This document shows, in pieces, positions 28,092 to 39,080 of a DNA stretch of 47,156 nt. The notes below the pieces were generated by a model. That model was not told where the DNA came from. It did not search any database and saw only the letters and a list, made by a program, of their open reading frames with translations. Location of the stretch: the NCBI RefSeq assembly GCF_014651775.1, contig NZ_BMXN01000026.1, positions 1 to 47,156 on the forward strand, in the 5' to 3' direction. The DNA is from Vreelandella hamiltonii. GTDB taxonomy: Bacteria > Pseudomonadota > Gammaproteobacteria > Pseudomonadales > Halomonadaceae. The position numbers were made by a program, and so were the translations under genes. Each line of letters begins with the position of its first letter. Position 1 is the first letter of the stretch.

Positions 28092-30632
28092 TTACAGGCT
28101 GCGCTCGACCTTCACTTGGTCAAAGACTTCGATCTTGTCGCCGACCTGAACATCGTTGTAGTTCTTCACGCCGATGCCACACTCCATGCCGTTACGCACT
28201 TCCTGTACGTCGTCCTTGAAGCGGCGCAGCGATTCGAGTTCGCCTTCGTAGATGACCACGTTGTCACGCAGAACGCGGATACGCTTGCTGCGGGAAACCG
28301 TGCCTTCGACGACCATACAGCCGGCCACCGCACCGATCTTCGGCGCGCGGAAGACGTCGCGTACTTCGGCCACACCCACGATCTCTTCTTTCCACTCGGG
28401 GGCAAGCATACCGCTCATCGCCTGCTTGACCTCGTCGATCAGCTGGTAGATGACGCTGTAGTAGCGCAGATCCAGACCTTCACGCTCGATGATCTCACGG
28501 GCTGCGGCATCGGCACGTACGTTGAAGCCGACCACGATGGCTTCAGACGCCAGCGCCAGGTTGGCGTCGGTTCCGGTGATACCACCCACGCCGGAGGAGA
28601 CCACTGCCACTTGCACTTCGTCGGTGGAGAGCTCTTCCAGAGCGCCCTTGATGGCTTCCAGTGACCCCTGAACGTCGGCTTTGAGGACGATGTTGACCTT
28701 GGCCACTTCGTCCTGGCCCATCTGGCTGAACATGTTCTCCAGCTTGGCTTTCTGCTGACGCGCCAGGCGCACTTCGCGGTATTTGCCTTGACGGAAGTTG
28801 GCCACTTCACGGGCTTTCTTCTCGTCGGCCACGACCATGAAGTCGTCACCGGCATCCGGCGTGCCGTCGAGACCCTGGATCTCGACCGGCATGGCGGGGC
28901 CAGCGGTATCGACCTGTTGACCCAGCTCATTGGTCAGCGCACGAACGCGACCGTAGTGCAGGCCTGCCAGCACGATATCACCCTTCTTCAGCGTACCGTT
29001 CTGAACCAGCACGGTAGCCACCGGGCCACGGCCTTTGTCCAGGCGAGACTCGACAACGACACCTTTGCCAGGCGCCGACGGAACGGCCGTCAGCTCAAGC
29101 ACTTCGGAGGCCAGCTGGATCGCTTCCAGCAGGTCTTCCATGCCTTCGCCGGTTTTGGCGGACACGTGAACAAACTGCGTGTCACCGCCCCACTCTTCGG
29201 AGATCACGCCGTGCTGTGACAGCTCGTTACGAATGCGGTCAAAGTCCGCGCCCGTTTTATCGATCTTGTTCACCGCCACGACCATGGGCACTTCAGCCGC
29301 TTTGGAGTGCTCGATCGCTTCAACGGTTTGCGGCATCACGCCATCGTCGGCGGCCACGACCAGGATGACCACGTCGGTGGCTTTGGCACCACGAGCACGC
29401 ATGGCGGTAAACGCCGCGTGACCGGGGGTATCCAGGAAGGTGACGCCGCCGTGGTTGTCTTCCACGTGGTAAGCACCGATGTGCTGGGTAATACCGCCCG
29501 CTTCGCCAGTGGCGACCTTGGCACGACGGATGTAATCCAGCAGCGAGGTCTTGCCGTGGTCAACGTGACCCATGACCGTCACGACGGGTGAGCGGGTGAT
29601 CTCTTCGCCTTCGTAGGAGATGCCTTCCAGCATTTCCGTTTCCAGCGCGTCGTCCTTCACCAGCTTGACCTTGTGGCCCATCTCTTCCACGACGATCGCC
29701 GCAGTATCCTGGTCGATGGTCTGGTTGATGGTCACCGCCGCGCCCATGGTGAACATGGCCTTGATGACTTCGTTGGCCTTGATCGACATCTTGTCGGCCA
29801 GCTCGGCAACGCTGATCGATTCAGGGATCGAGACTTCACGCACGATCGGCTGAGTCGGCTTCTGGAAGCCGTGCTTGCCGTTGCCGCTCTGGCTTGCGCC
29901 GCCACGACGGCCACCACGGCGCTCGGCACGCTTGACCTTCTTGCCGCCACCGCCACGCTTGCGCTCTTCGCGATCACCGCGATCGTCGTCATCGTCGCGG
30001 CCTTTTTTCTTGGCAGCCGTCTTCTTGGGCGGTGCCGTGCGACGGTCGGTACGGCCTTCCTTCGGCGGTGCAGGCGGCAGGTCTTCACCCGTCGGTGCAT
30101 CGTCGATTTCCAGGTCAGGCACGTCGATGTCCGGCACTTCTGCCGCCTTGGCCTTGGCTTGCTCTTCCGCCGCCTTGCGTGCAGCGTCTTCAGCCGCCTT
30201 GGCTTTTGCGGCTACGGCTTTCTCTTCTGCCGCCTGGGCTTCCTGCGCCTTGCGCTCGGCTTCCGCTTCGGCCATATCGCCTACCAGCTGGCGCGGGCCA
30301 GAGTGCTGGGGCTCGGCAGCCTTGGGCTTCTCTTCTTCACGCTTGACGTAGGTCTTCTTCTTGCGCACCTGAACTTCGATGGTTTTACCGCGCTCGCCGG
30401 TCTTGATGCGGCTACGGGTTTTACGCGTCAGGGTGATGCGGTTCTTGCTCGGCTCGTTGTCGCTGCCGCCGTGGCTCTTCTTCAGAAAGCTCAGCAGCGT
30501 CTGCTTGTCTTCTTCAGATACGGCGTCGCTTTCCGAGGCGTGCTGCAAACCGGCTTCTTTCATCTGTTCCAATAGGCGGGGCACATCGCGGCCCACCTTC
30601 ACTGCAAAATCTTTAACTGTCATATCCGACAT
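28092..30632 (-). CDS. infB: Translation initiation factor IF-2
   Basis: GTPase that brings fMet-tRNA to the 30S subunit and promotes subunit joining. The 846-residue protein has an IF2-N domain (residues 1-50), a long charged Ala/Lys/Glu- and Arg-rich linker (about 95-265), a second IF2-N-like region, and a G domain starting with GHVDHGKT (355-362), DTPGHAAF and NKIDK. Domains II, III and the fMet-binding C-terminal domain follow. GAGGAGGG six bases before the ATG at 30632 fixes the start. It lies 27 bases after nusA and shares its operon. Confidence 0.97.
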   Translation of the reverse strand: MSDMTVKDFAVKVGRDVPRLLEQMKEAGLQHASESDAVSEEDKQTLLSFLKKSHGGSDNEPSKNRITLTRKTRSRIKTGERGKTIEVQVRKKKTYVKREEEKPKAAEPQHSGPRQLVGDMAEAEAERKAQEAQAAEEKAVAAKAKAAEDAARKAAEEQAKAKAAEVPDIDVPDLEIDDAPTGEDLPPAPPKEGRTDRRTAPPKKTAAKKKGRDDDDDRGDREERKRGGGGKKVKRAERRGGRRGGASQSGNGKHGFQKPTQPIVREVSIPESISVAELADKMSIKANEVIKAMFTMGAAVTINQTIDQDTAAIVVEEMGHKVKLVKDDALETEMLEGISYEGEEITRSPVVTVMGHVDHGKTSLLDYIRRAKVATGEAGGITQHIGAYHVEDNHGGVTFLDTPGHAAFTAMRARGAKATDVVILVVAADDGVMPQTVEAIEHSKAAEVPMVVAVNKIDKTGADFDRIRNELSQHGVISEEWGGDTQFVHVSAKTGEGMEDLLEAIQLASEVLELTAVPSAPGKGVVVESRLDKGRGPVATVLVQNGTLKKGDIVLAGLHYGRVRALTNELGQQVDTAGPAMPVEIQGLDGTPDAGDDFMVVADEKKAREVANFRQGKYREVRLARQQKAKLENMFSQMGQDEVAKVNIVLKADVQGSLEAIKGALEELSTDEVQVAVVSSGVGGITGTDANLALASEAIVVGFNVRADAAAREIIEREGLDLRYYSVIYQLIDEVKQAMSGMLAPEWKEEIVGVAEVRDVFRAPKIGAVAGCMVVEGTVSRSKRIRVLRDNVVIYEGELESLRRFKDDVQEVRNGMECGIGVKNYNDVQVGDKIEVFDQVKVERSL

Positions 30633-30659
30633 AGTGACCCTCCTCAGCCCGTGACCTGT

Positions 30660-32174
30660 TTACTGTGTGTTCGAATCCGATGTGTCGTCGGTTTCGAACC
30701 AGGGCGCACGGGCAGTCATGATCAGTGCCGCTGCGCGCGCTTCGTCCAACTCCTCGATATCGACCAGATCGTCGACAGACTGCTCGGCGAGATCTTCCAT
30801 TGTGACAATGCCGCGGCTGGCGAGAATGAAGGCCAGGTGGCGCTCCATACCGTCCATTTCCAGCAGGTCATCCGCTGGTTGGGCACCGTCCAGCGCTTCT
30901 TCCGAGGCAATCGCCATCGTCAGCAGCTCGTCTTTTGCGCGTGCACGCAGCTCTTCCACCAGCTCTTCATCGAACTCTTCGATTTCGAGCATCTCTTCCA
31001 GCGGCACGTAGGCAACTTCTTCCAGGGTGGTGAACCCTTCTTCTACCAGCAGGCGGGCAACGTCTTCGTCCACTTCCAGGTGCTGAACGAAAGAGTCCAC
31101 CAGGCTGTCGATCTCCTGCTCGCGCTTGGATTCCGCCTCGTCTTCGGTCATGACGTTGATACGCCAGCCAGTCAACTCGGACGCCAGGCGCACGTTCTGG
31201 CCGCTGCGACCAATGGCCTGGGCCAGGTTGTCCTGGGCGACCGCCACGTCCATCGCGTGGGCGTCTTCGTCCACCAGAATAGACGCCACATCGGCAGGCG
31301 CCATGGCATTGATGACCAGTTGCGCCGGGTTGTCATCCCACAGCACGATATCGACGCGCTCGTTCTGCAGCTCGGAAGAGACCGCCTGCACGCGAGAACC
31401 ACGCATACCCACACAAGCGCCCACCGGGTCGATACGGCGGTCGTTGGTTTTCACCGCGATCTTGGCCCGAGAGCCGGGGTCGCGAGCCGCCCCTTTGATT
31501 TCGATCAGCTGCTCGGCAATTTCCGGCACCTCGATCTTGAAAAGCTCGATGATGAACTCTGGGCAGGTACGCGACAGCTGCAGCTGGGCACCACGGGCAT
31601 CCGGGTCCACCTTGACCAGCAGCGCACGCACTCGCTCGTTCATGCGGTAGCGCTCGCCGTGAATCATCTCGTTGCGCGGCAGGAACGCTTCGGCGTTCTC
31701 GCCCAGGTCGATGATCAGGCCATCACGGGTGGTCTTCTTGACGATACCGGCCACCAGCTCGCCTTCACGGTCTGCGTATTGACGCACGACTTCAGCGCGC
31801 TCGGCTTCGCGCACTTTCTGGACGATGACCTGTTTGGCGGTTTGTGCGGCAATACGGCCGAACATGGCGTTTTCGATCTTCTGCTCGACCACATCGCCCA
31901 ACGCCAGCGGCGGATCCCGCTGCTCGGCGATGCTCTGCTTGATTTCGTAGTCAGGCGTCTCGAACTCGTCGTCTTCCACGACGGTCCAGTAGCGGAAGGT
32001 GTCGTAGTCGCCGGTTTTACGGTCGATACGCACCCGCACATTGGCTTCTTCGTGCTCGAAACGCTTGCGCGACGCGCTGGCCAGCGCGGCTTCAACCGCT
32101 TCGAAAATTACATCACGGGGGACGCCTTTTTCGTTGGAGATCGCGTCCACGACCATTAAGATTTCTTTACTCAT
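30660..32174 (-). CDS. nusA: Transcription termination/antitermination protein NusA
   Basis: RNA polymerase-associated elongation factor that modulates pausing, termination and rRNA antitermination. The 504-residue protein has the N-terminal polymerase-binding domain starting [12 protein letters not shown], an S1 domain ([20 protein letters not shown]), two KH domains ([14 protein letters not shown] and [12 protein letters not shown]), and two C-terminal acidic helix-hairpin repeats, as in other gammaproteobacteria. GCGAGG precedes the ATG at 32174; a longer in-frame extension to 32222 has no support. It lies 68 bases after rimP. Confidence 0.97.
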   Translation of the reverse strand: MSKEILMVVDAISNEKGVPRDVIFEAVEAALASASRKRFEHEEANVRVRIDRKTGDYDTFRYWTVVEDDEFETPDYEIKQSIAEQRDPPLALGDVVEQKIENAMFGRIAAQTAKQVIVQKVREAERAEVVRQYADREGELVAGIVKKTTRDGLIIDLGENAEAFLPRNEMIHGERYRMNERVRALLVKVDPDARGAQLQLSRTCPEFIIELFKIEVPEIAEQLIEIKGAARDPGSRAKIAVKTNDRRIDPVGACVGMRGSRVQAVSSELQNERVDIVLWDDNPAQLVINAMAPADVASILVDEDAHAMDVAVAQDNLAQAIGRSGQNVRLASELTGWRINVMTEDEAESKREQEIDSLVDSFVQHLEVDEDVARLLVEEGFTTLEEVAYVPLEEMLEIEEFDEELVEELRARAKDELLTMAIASEEALDGAQPADDLLEMDGMERHLAFILASRGIVTMEDLAEQSVDDLVDIEELDEARAAALIMTARAPWFETDDTSDSNTQ

Positions 32175-32242
32175 GCGTATGCCTCGCCAGAAAACCTGTC
32201 CTTTTGTGCGTCGACCCGGCATCTACCGGAAGCCGCCACCCG

Positions 32243-32704
32243 TTATTCTTCGAACTGCGGGACAACGTGCGCAGCATCAATGCTTTCAATGGGAAAGCAG
32301 TACTCTTCGCCTTCCATCTGCAGCAGCACTTCGTCTCCTTCGACCCCAGCCAACAACCCCTGGAACTTGCGTCGGCCATCGAAAGCGAGGCGTAGCTTCA
32401 GCGCCACCTGATGGCCCTGGTAGCGAGTGAAGTGATCCAGAGAATAAAGGGGGCGTGCCATACCGGGTGACGAGACCTCCAGGCGATACTCGCCAGGAAT
32501 CGGATCTTCCACATCCATCACGGCACTGACTTGACGGCTGATATCGGCGCAGTCTTCCACGCTGACGCCGCTCTCACGCTCGATATAAATGACCAGCCGC
32601 GAATGCTTGCCCTGGGAAACATGCTCGATGCCCCAAAGCTCGAAGCCCATGGCGGCAACGATGGGTTCGATCAGCGCATGAAGCGCAGCGTGTTTTGTGG
32701 CCAC
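32243..32704 (-). CDS. rimP: Ribosome maturation factor RimP
   Basis: Needed for assembly of the 30S head. From the GTG at 32704 the protein has 153 residues, the family length, with LIEPIVAAMGFELWGIEH, RLVIYIER, DCADISRQVSAVMD, PIPGEYRLEVSSPG and MARPL in the N-terminal domain and an SH3-like C-terminal part. GGAG sits eight bases before this GTG; a TTG at 32710 is only two bases from the same site, and the ATG at 32779 adds a non-conserved tail. It heads the rimP-nusA-infB-rbfA-truB run. Confidence 0.94.
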   Translation of the reverse strand: MATKHAALHALIEPIVAAMGFELWGIEHVSQGKHSRLVIYIERESGVSVEDCADISRQVSAVMDVEDPIPGEYRLEVSSPGMARPLYSLDHFTRYQGHQVALKLRLAFDGRRKFQGLLAGVEGDEVLLQMEGEEYCFPIESIDAAHVVPQFEE

Positions 32705-32855
32705 AGACAAAGCTCCTATAGCCGTTGCATCAGGCGCCTGGCCAGGAGTCTTGATAAAAGCCAGGAGGCTGATTGGCATTACCTGGGAATGTGTCTCTGG
32801 CTACTGAACAACGTCCGCGCGTGAGACACTCTTGGCTCGCAAAAAAGCTACTAAC

Positions 32856-32884
32856 AAAAAGCCCCTTCACAGGAAGGGGCTTTT
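32856..32884 (-). terminator. Terminator downstream of tRNA-fMet
   Basis: GCCCCTTC (32861-32868) pairs with GAAGGGGC (32873-32880) around ACAG, flanked by A-run 32856-32860 and T-run 32881-32884, so it could work in both directions. On the minus strand it follows the tRNA by about 100 bases and precedes rimP, so rimP probably has its own promoter or depends on read-through. Confidence 0.85.
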
Positions 32885-32900
32885 CGAAAGAAACCTGTAA

Positions 32901-32987
32901 TACCATTTTAGCAACATGTTGCGATCTTTTCGCTGCCTTGAAACAAATTGCGAACTGCTTCACGACACTGCAATGTTGCTAAATAAA

Positions 32988-32992
<5 letters not shown>
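32901..32992. repeat. 17-bp inverted repeat that includes the tRNA-fMet 3' end
   Basis: The plus-strand segment 32901-32917 (TACCATTT then TAGCAACAT) is the reverse complement of 32973-32992 except for three extra bases (ATT) in the latter. The right arm includes TACCA, the last five bases of tRNA-fMet. Within the left arm a 12-bp palindrome GCAACATGTTGC spans 32911-32922. The arms enclose about 55 bases with no gene. The rest of 32705-32987 contains only this repeat and the terminator. Confidence 0.8.
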
Positions 32993-33064
<72 letters not shown>

Positions 33065-33187
33065 TCAATCTAGGTCGACGATAATAGACACTTAAACTAC
33101 TGACGTCAAGTGCTGTTTTCGTCTCAGGTGCCAACCCTGACTTTCTTTGGCAAATACTCTGGGAAGCTGGCGAGCCAGCGAAACAGA

Positions 33188-33274
33188 TGGTGCCGAAGGC
33201 GGGACTTGAACCCGCACGACCATACGGTCACTACCCCCTCAAGATAGCGTGTCTACCAATTCCACCACTTCGGC
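33188..33274 (-). tRNA. leuU: tRNA-Leu (GAG anticodon)
   Basis: 87 nt with encoded CCA. The acceptor stem GCCGAAG pairs with CTTCGGC, the D-arm has TGGTAGACACG, the anticodon loop TTGAGGG gives GAG, and there is a long variable arm and GGTTCAAGTCC in the T-arm. It follows secG by 30 bases, as E. coli leuU follows secG. Confidence 0.97.
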
Positions 33275-33304
33275 ATCAGGGGAGGCCAAAGAAAACGCGG
33301 CTGA

Positions 33305-33664
33305 TTACTCTCCGCTTTCCTCAAGCACTGGCGCGGTATTATCCATACTTGCAGGGCTGTCGTCAAGCGTAGGAATGCTGCGCTGCTGCTCGATCAGGCG
33401 TGCGTCGGGAATGCCCGCTTCCGGTGCCTGGCCTGCCTGGGTAGCAAAGTACGCCAGCGCCATGGAGGTGACGAAAAAGCCCGCCGCCAGCACACCCGTG
33501 GTGCGAGAAAGGAAGTTACCGCTACCCCGCGAACCAAACACCGTTTGCGATGCGCCGCCACCGAAGGCAGCCCCCGCTTCAGCGCCTTTACCCTGCTGAA
33601 GCAGGATGAGTACTACCAGGGCGACCGCAATCACCACATGAACCATAAGAATTGCAACTTGCAT
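33305..33664 (-). CDS. secG: Protein translocase subunit SecG
   Basis: Accessory subunit of the SecYEG channel. The 119-residue protein has two membrane helices (about 4-20 and 53-74), separated by the conserved loop LLQQGKGAEAGAAFGGGASQ and GSRGSGNFLSRTT, and an acidic Pro-rich tail. The ATG at 33664 follows AGGATAACGCC; the in-frame extension to 33781 reads into tpiA and is rejected. It lies four bases after tpiA, so the two are probably co-transcribed. Confidence 0.95.
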   Translation of the reverse strand: MQVAILMVHVVIAVALVVLILLQQGKGAEAGAAFGGGASQTVFGSRGSGNFLSRTTGVLAAGFFVTSMALAYFATQAGQAPEAGIPDARLIEQQRSIPTLDDSPASMDNTAPVLEESGE

Positions 33665-33668
33665 GGCG

Positions 33669-34418
33669 TTATCCTGCTGACTGACAAATGGCGTAGAAAT
33701 CGTCGGTTTTAAGCGAGGCACCGCCCACCAAACCGCCGTCGATATCCGGCTGAGCAAGCAGCTCTGCCGCATTACTTGCATTCATGCTGCCGCCGTAAAG
33801 CAGCTTCAACTGCTCGGCCAGCGACGCATCGAACCCTGCCTGGTAGGCACGAATACCTGCCATCACTTCTTGTGCCTGCTCCGGCGAGGCCGTGCGCCCG
33901 GTGCCGATGGCCCAGACAGGCTCGTAGGCAATCACCACCTGACGACGCTGCTCTGGCTCCAGCCGCGCCATGACGTAGCCTACCTGGCGCAAGACGACGT
34001 CCATGGTCTGGCCGGCATCACGCTCCTCGAGGGTCTCGCCGACACACAGAATCGGCGTCAAGCCGACATCCAGCGCGGCTACCAACCGGTTGAATACCTG
34101 CTCATCGCTTTCACGATAGAGCTGGCGACGCTCGGAGTGGCCCACCAGCACGTAGCCAACGCCAAACTCCTTGAGCATGCGTCCACTGACTTCACCGGTG
34201 TGGGCGCCGGAATGCTGAGGATTGAGCGTTTGCGCGCCCAGCGCCAAAGGCGTATCACCAAAGGCATGACGCGCCATGTCCAGGTACGGAAAAGGCGGAA
34301 TAATGACCACCTCGACACCTTTCGGCAGCGTGGCGGAGGCAAACGTTTTACCAAACGACTCGATCAATGCCGCCGAACCGTTCATTTTCCAGTTACCGGC
34401 AATCAAGGGCGTGCGCAT
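33669..34418 (-). CDS. tpiA: Triose-phosphate isomerase
   Basis: Interconverts dihydroxyacetone phosphate and glyceraldehyde 3-phosphate. The 249-residue TIM barrel has Lys in GNWKMNG (N-terminus), the catalytic His in VLVGHSERR, the catalytic Glu in YEPVWAIGTG and the phosphate-binding LLYGGSMNASNA. The length is standard. It stands between glmM (77 bases upstream) and secG, the arrangement also found in Pseudomonas but not in E. coli. Confidence 0.97.
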   Translation of the reverse strand: MRTPLIAGNWKMNGSAALIESFGKTFASATLPKGVEVVIIPPFPYLDMARHAFGDTPLALGAQTLNPQHSGAHTGEVSGRMLKEFGVGYVLVGHSERRQLYRESDEQVFNRLVAALDVGLTPILCVGETLEERDAGQTMDVVLRQVGYVMARLEPEQRRQVVIAYEPVWAIGTGRTASPEQAQEVMAGIRAYQAGFDASLAEQLKLLYGGSMNASNAAELLAQPDIDGGLVGGASLKTDDFYAICQSAG

Positions 34419-34495
34419 GGGTGATCCTCAATCCAGGTGGAGCGAAATGGTATAGGAGCCGCCTTGTCAAGACAACCGCTGTGACGAGTCCTGCG

Positions 34496-35860
34496 TTATT
34501 TGCCGGCGTCGTCACCCAGCAGCGCCTGCACCTGCTGTGCCAGCCGATTCGCCAGACGGTCGACATCCAGATGGGCACGGCCTTCCACCATGACCCGAAT
34601 CAGTGGCTCCGTCCCCGAGGCGCGCAGCAGCACGCGCCCCTGATCGCCCAGCTCGGTTTCCAGCGCCGCCACGGCGTCCTGCAAGGGCGGCGCTGCCATT
34701 ACCTGGCGGGCATCGGAGCCTGCCGGTAGCCGCACGTTGACCAGCGACTGAGGGACTTTTTCGAGCCCCTTGAGCAGGGCAGGCAGCGGCTTCTGCTCGC
34801 GAACCATCAAGGCCAGCACCTGCAGCGCGGACACGATGCCGTCGCCGGTGCTCTGCACATGACCACACACGATATGCCCCGAAGCCTCGCCCCCCAGCTC
34901 CCAACCGTTGGCAGCCATCATCTCCATGACGAAGCGGTCGCCCACTTTGGCGCGCTGAAAGGGAATACCCAGCCGCTCCAGCGCCATGGCCAGCCCAAAA
35001 TTGCTCATCAGGGTGCCCACCACGCCACCTTCCAGCAGGCCACGCTCGAAACGGTCACGGGCGATCAGGTAAAGGATGTCATCGCCATCTACTTCCCGGC
35101 CGTCGGCATCCACCAGCAGCACGCGGTCGCCGTCGCCATCGAAGGCTACGCCCAGGTCGGCCCCTTGCTGAATGACCGCGGCACGTAGCGCAGCGGGATG
35201 GGTGGACCCCACCTGTTGGTTGATATTCAATCCGTCGGGGGACGCCCCAATCACGCTGACATCGGCCCCCAGCTCGCGGAATACGCTGGGGGCGATATGG
35301 TAAGTGGCCCCATGGGCGCAATCCAGCACCACTTTCAGGCCATGCAGGCTCAGCCTGTCCGGCAGCGTGGATTTACAGAACTCGATATAGCGGCCCGCTG
35401 CATCGTCGATACGCGTCGCCTTGCCCAGCTGCGCGGCCTCGGCCGTGGTCAGCGGCGCTTCCAGCATGGCTTCGATACGGTCTTCGATCTCATCGGGCAA
35501 CTTCTTACCTTCGGCAGAGAAAAACTTGATGCCGTTGTCATCGAAGGGGTTGTGCGAGGCCGAAATGACGATCCCGGCATCCGCCCGGAAAGTGCGCGTC
35601 AGGTAGGCAATACCCGGCGTGGGCATCGGCCCCAGCAGCGACACATCCACCCCGGCGGCAGACAGTCCCGCCTCCAGCGCCGACTCGAACATATAGCCGG
35701 AAATACGCGTATCCTTGCCGATCAACACCCGGGTGCGGCCCTTTTCGCGACGCAACACCTGCCCGGCAGCCCAACCCAGTTTGAGCATGAAATCAGCCGT
35801 AATCGGCGCCTGTCCTACCGTGCCACGAATACCATCGGTACCAAAATAACGACGCGTCAT
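34496..35860 (-). CDS. glmM: Phosphoglucosamine mutase
   Basis: Converts glucosamine-6-phosphate to glucosamine-1-phosphate for UDP-GlcNAc, hence for peptidoglycan and lipopolysaccharide. The 454-residue protein has [11 protein letters not shown] at the N-terminus, the phosphorylated Ser102 in [12 protein letters not shown], the metal site DGDGDR, the sugar-binding GGEASGH and the phosphate-binding [14 protein letters not shown]. It lies one base after folP, so the pair is tightly coupled. Confidence 0.97.
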   Translation of the reverse strand: MTRRYFGTDGIRGTVGQAPITADFMLKLGWAAGQVLRREKGRTRVLIGKDTRISGYMFESALEAGLSAAGVDVSLLGPMPTPGIAYLTRTFRADAGIVISASHNPFDDNGIKFFSAEGKKLPDEIEDRIEAMLEAPLTTAEAAQLGKATRIDDAAGRYIEFCKSTLPDRLSLHGLKVVLDCAHGATYHIAPSVFRELGADVSVIGASPDGLNINQQVGSTHPAALRAAVIQQGADLGVAFDGDGDRVLLVDADGREVDGDDILYLIARDRFERGLLEGGVVGTLMSNFGLAMALERLGIPFQRAKVGDRFVMEMMAANGWELGGEASGHIVCGHVQSTGDGIVSALQVLALMVREQKPLPALLKGLEKVPQSLVNVRLPAGSDARQVMAAPPLQDAVAALETELGDQGRVLLRASGTEPLIRVMVEGRAHLDVDRLANRLAQQVQALLGDDAGK

Positions 35861-35861
35861 G

Positions 35862-36773
35862 TCAAGACTCCTTCTTCACGAGCGGCTCACAGCCTTCTTG
35901 CAGCACGGCCCAGGCCATATTCACGGCATCCACCGTGGGCCCTACATCGTGCACCCGAATCACTTTGGCTCCGCGCTCCACCGCCATGGCAGCTAGCGCC
36001 AGCCCTCCCGCCAGGCGCTCTTCCACAGGACGGCCCAGCACCTTACCAATCATGCTCTTGCGCGACATGCCCACCAGCAGCGGCAAGCCCAGCTCGTTCA
36101 GCGAGGCCATGTGCTTCAACAGCTGCAGGTTATGCTCGACGGTTTTGCCAAAGCCAAAACCGGGGTCCAGCAGCAGCCGATGACGACGCAGCCCCACCGC
36201 TTCGCAGGCCGCGATCCGCTCCGCCAGGTAGGCCGCCACGGCCTGCTCCACCGGCACATCGTAGCCAGGCGAGTGCTGCATATCCTGCGGCTCACCCTGG
36301 CGATGCATCAGACATACCGGCAGGCCACTGCTGGCCGCCGCCATCAGAGCGCCATCGCGCTCCAGGGCACGCACATCGTTGATCATGCCCGCTCCCAGCG
36401 CGCTCACCTCACGCATGACCAGGGCGCTGCTGGTGTCCACCGACACTAGCGCATCCAGCTCACGCACCAGCGCCTCTACCACCGGAGCCACCCGGTCCAG
36501 CTCCTGCTGTTCGGTGACCGGCGTGGCACCTGGGCGGGTCGACTCTCCTCCCACATCGATCATCGCCGCGCCTTCCGCCAGCATGCGCTCGGCATGGCGC
36601 AGCGCATCATCGAGGGCCACATGCTGCCCACCGTCGGAAAACGAGTCCGGGGTAACGTTCAATATGCCCATCACCCGTGGAAACGAGAGATCGAGCGAAT
36701 GGCGACCACAGCGCAGGTGAAACGCATCTTCCGGGACGTGCGGAGCCGAGATAGGGTCAACGATCGGATTCAT
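35862..36773 (-). CDS. folP: Dihydropteroate synthase
   Basis: Joins hydroxymethyl-dihydropterin pyrophosphate (product of FolK, 18492) to p-aminobenzoate; it is the sulfonamide target. The 303-residue TIM-barrel protein has [26 protein letters not shown], a SVDTSS strand, [22 protein letters not shown] and a VHDVG strand near the C-terminus. The ATG at 36773 follows CAGGCGGC; the TTG at 36791 is in frame but unlikely. It lies 99 bases after ftsH, with a strong terminator between, so it may have its own promoter. Confidence 0.96.
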   Translation of the reverse strand: MNPIVDPISAPHVPEDAFHLRCGRHSLDLSFPRVMGILNVTPDSFSDGGQHVALDDALRHAERMLAEGAAMIDVGGESTRPGATPVTEQQELDRVAPVVEALVRELDALVSVDTSSALVMREVSALGAGMINDVRALERDGALMAAASSGLPVCLMHRQGEPQDMQHSPGYDVPVEQAVAAYLAERIAACEAVGLRRHRLLLDPGFGFGKTVEHNLQLLKHMASLNELGLPLLVGMSRKSMIGKVLGRPVEERLAGGLALAAMAVERGAKVIRVHDVGPTVDAVNMAWAVLQEGCEPLVKKES

Positions 36774-36822
36774 CTTGCCGCCTGAAATCAAAAAAATTCA
36801 CTGTCATTGGCCACAGGATAAC

Positions 36823-36849
36823 AAAAAGGCGCCCCGCTGGGGCGCCTTT
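36823..36849 (-). terminator. Rho-independent terminator of ftsH
   Basis: An 11-bp perfect stem (36825-36835 with 36839-36849) with a three-base loop and a T-tail on the minus strand (A-run from 36823). It lies 23 bases after the ftsH stop. Confidence 0.92.
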
Positions 36850-36872
36850 GCTGGTTTGCGTGATGGCCTGGC

Positions 36873-38867
36873 TCAAGAGCCCGCCGACCCACCCAACGGG
36901 TCCGAAGGGCGACGACGCGGCTCGTCATCGTCTTCTTCGCTATCGCCTTCCGAGGAAGCTTCAGGCTCTTCTGGTTTCGCTTCCGGCTTGTCGCCACCTA
37001 CCGGAGAGCCGCCACCCGAAGAGTCACCGTCACCCCAGCCTTCCGGCGGGCGAGGGTCACGCCCTTCCATGATGTCTTTCAGCTGATGCGCATCGATGGT
37101 CTCGTACTTCATCAGCGCTTCGGCCATGGCATCCAGCTTGTCGCGGTTGTCATGCAAAATCTGGCGCGCCTGCTCGTAGCACGAGTCGATGATCTTGCGC
37201 ACTTCCTTATCGAGGCGCGTGGTGGTTTCGCCGGACTTCAGCTTGCCGCCACCCTGGCCCGGGCCACCGAGGAACTGGTGAGACTCGTCCTCGTCGTACA
37301 TGATCGGACCCATTTCATCCGAAAGCCCCCACTTGGCCACCATGTTATGGGCCAGCTCCGTGGCGCGCTTGATGTCGTTGGAAGCACCCGTGGTGACACC
37401 GTTGGGCCCAAGCGTCATCTCTTCGGCAATACGACCACCGAACAGTGAGCAGAGCTGGCTGATGATCTGCTGGCGCGACAGGCTGTAACGATCCTCTTCC
37501 GGCAGGAACATCGTCACACCCAGAGCGCGGCCACGGGGAATAATCGTGACCTTGTAGACCGGGTCGTGCTCGGGCATGACCAGACCAATGATCGCGTGAC
37601 CTGCCTCGTGGTAAGCGGTATTGAGCTTCTCTTTATCGGTCATGACCATGGATTTGCGCTCGGCGCCCATCATGATCTTGTCCTTGGCCAGCTCAAGCTC
37701 TTCCATGCCTACCAGGCGCTTGTTACGACGCGCCGCAAACAGGGCAGCCTCGTTCACCAGGTTGGCCAGGTCGGCACCGGAGAAGCCAGGCGTACCACGG
37801 GCAATCAGCTGCGGCTTCACGTCATCGGCCAGCGGCACCTTGCGCAGGTGAACGCCCAGAATATGCTCACGGCCACGGATATCCGGCAAGCCCACGGTTA
37901 CCTGACGGTCGAAGCGGCCCGGGCGCAGCAGCGCGGGGTCGAGTACGTCCGGACGGTTGGTGGCCGCAATCACGATGATGCCTTCGTTGGCTTCGAAACC
38001 GTCCATCTCGACCAGCAGCTGGTTCAGCGTCTGCTCGCGTTCATCGTTACCGCCACCCATGCCGGTGCCGCGCGAGCGACCCACGGCATCGATCTCGTCG
38101 ATGAAGATGATGCAGGGCGCCTGCTTCTTGGCCTGCTCGAACATGTCGCGTACGCGGGACGCACCCACGCCCACGAACATCTCGACGAAGTCGGAACCCG
38201 AGATGGAGAAGAACGGTACCTTGGCCTCACCGGCAATGGACTTGGCCAGCAGCGTCTTACCGGTACCGGGAGGACCGACCATCAGCACGCCACGGGGAAT
38301 GGTACCCCCCAGACGCTGGAATTTGGTGGGGTCGCGCAGGAAGTCGACCAGCTCTTCCACCTCTTCCTTGGCCTCGTCACAGCCCGCCACGTCAGCAAAG
38401 GTGGTCTTGATCTGGTCTTGCGAGAGCAGCTTGGCCTTCGACTTGCCAAAGCTCATCGGGCCACCCTTGCCACCACCGGCACCGCCTTGCATCTGGCGCA
38501 TGAAGAACATGAAGATCGCCAGGATCAACAGGATCGGGAAACTGGCAATCAGCAGCCGCGTCCAGATGCTTTGCTGTTCAGGCTCCTTGCCGACCACCGT
38601 GACATTGTTGCTCAGCAGGTCGTCGATCAGCTTGGGATCTTCTGCGGCAGGGCGGATGGTCTGGAACTGCGAACCATCGGTCCGCTCACCGGTGATGGTA
38701 TAGCCATCGATGGTGACGCTGCGGATCTGCTGATTTTGCACCTGCTGCACAAACTGGGAGTAGTTGGTGCTTTGCGGCGCGCTTTCCGTACTGAAATTGT
38801 TGAACACTGTCAGCAGAACGGCCGCGATGACCAACCACAGAATCAGGTTCTTCGCCATATCGTTCAA
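36873..38867 (-). CDS. ftsH: ATP-dependent zinc metalloprotease FtsH
   Basis: Inner-membrane AAA+ protease that degrades misassembled membrane proteins and regulators such as LpxC. The 664-residue protein has two membrane helices (about 7-24 and 103-123) around a periplasmic domain, Walker A GPPGTGKT (198-205), Walker B IIFIDEID (253-260), the second-region arginines in RPGRFDR and zinc-site HEAGH (420-424). The last 50 or so residues are an acidic, Gly/Pro-rich disordered tail, longer than usual. GAGGG seven bases before the TTG at 38867 supports that start (MNDMAKN); the ATG at 38858 is the alternative. Confidence 0.96.
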   Translation of the reverse strand: MNDMAKNLILWLVIAAVLLTVFNNFSTESAPQSTNYSQFVQQVQNQQIRSVTIDGYTITGERTDGSQFQTIRPAAEDPKLIDDLLSNNVTVVGKEPEQQSIWTRLLIASFPILLILAIFMFFMRQMQGGAGGGKGGPMSFGKSKAKLLSQDQIKTTFADVAGCDEAKEEVEELVDFLRDPTKFQRLGGTIPRGVLMVGPPGTGKTLLAKSIAGEAKVPFFSISGSDFVEMFVGVGASRVRDMFEQAKKQAPCIIFIDEIDAVGRSRGTGMGGGNDEREQTLNQLLVEMDGFEANEGIIVIAATNRPDVLDPALLRPGRFDRQVTVGLPDIRGREHILGVHLRKVPLADDVKPQLIARGTPGFSGADLANLVNEAALFAARRNKRLVGMEELELAKDKIMMGAERKSMVMTDKEKLNTAYHEAGHAIIGLVMPEHDPVYKVTIIPRGRALGVTMFLPEEDRYSLSRQQIISQLCSLFGGRIAEEMTLGPNGVTTGASNDIKRATELAHNMVAKWGLSDEMGPIMYDEDESHQFLGGPGQGGGKLKSGETTTRLDKEVRKIIDSCYEQARQILHDNRDKLDAMAEALMKYETIDAHQLKDIMEGRDPRPPEGWGDGDSSGGGSPVGGDKPEAKPEEPEASSEGDSEEDDDEPRRRPSDPLGGSAGS

Positions 38868-38974
38868 GGGGCTACCCTCATTACAAGAATCCGTCAGTTA
38901 ACCGTTAGTACTCAGACCTTACACTAGAGTTTAACGTTCAACCATTGCCAAAGCGCATAACGCCCTGGGCCATC

Positions 38975-39010
38975 TGTGTCACGCTCGTCCAATGTGCATA
39001 ATGTGACACA
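38975..39010. promoter_or_regulatory. 8-bp inverted repeat upstream of ftsH
   Basis: TGTGTCAC (38975-38982) and GTGACACA (39003-39010) are perfect inverted repeats 20 bases apart. They lie in the 213-base gap between ftsH and rlmE, upstream of a possible -35 TTGGCA for ftsH. They could be an operator; no regulator can be named. I see no gene in this gap. Confidence 0.4.
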
Positions 39011-39080
39011 CCTTACGCCTGCCTGTCTGGCAATCGTGGTGATAAATCGTCGCTATCGTGGCCATGCACGCGGTCACTTG

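Noticed and set aside
33187..33372. Short protein frame starting MVPKAGLEPARP
   Set aside because: It is the reverse strand of tRNA-Leu, a common spurious annotation.
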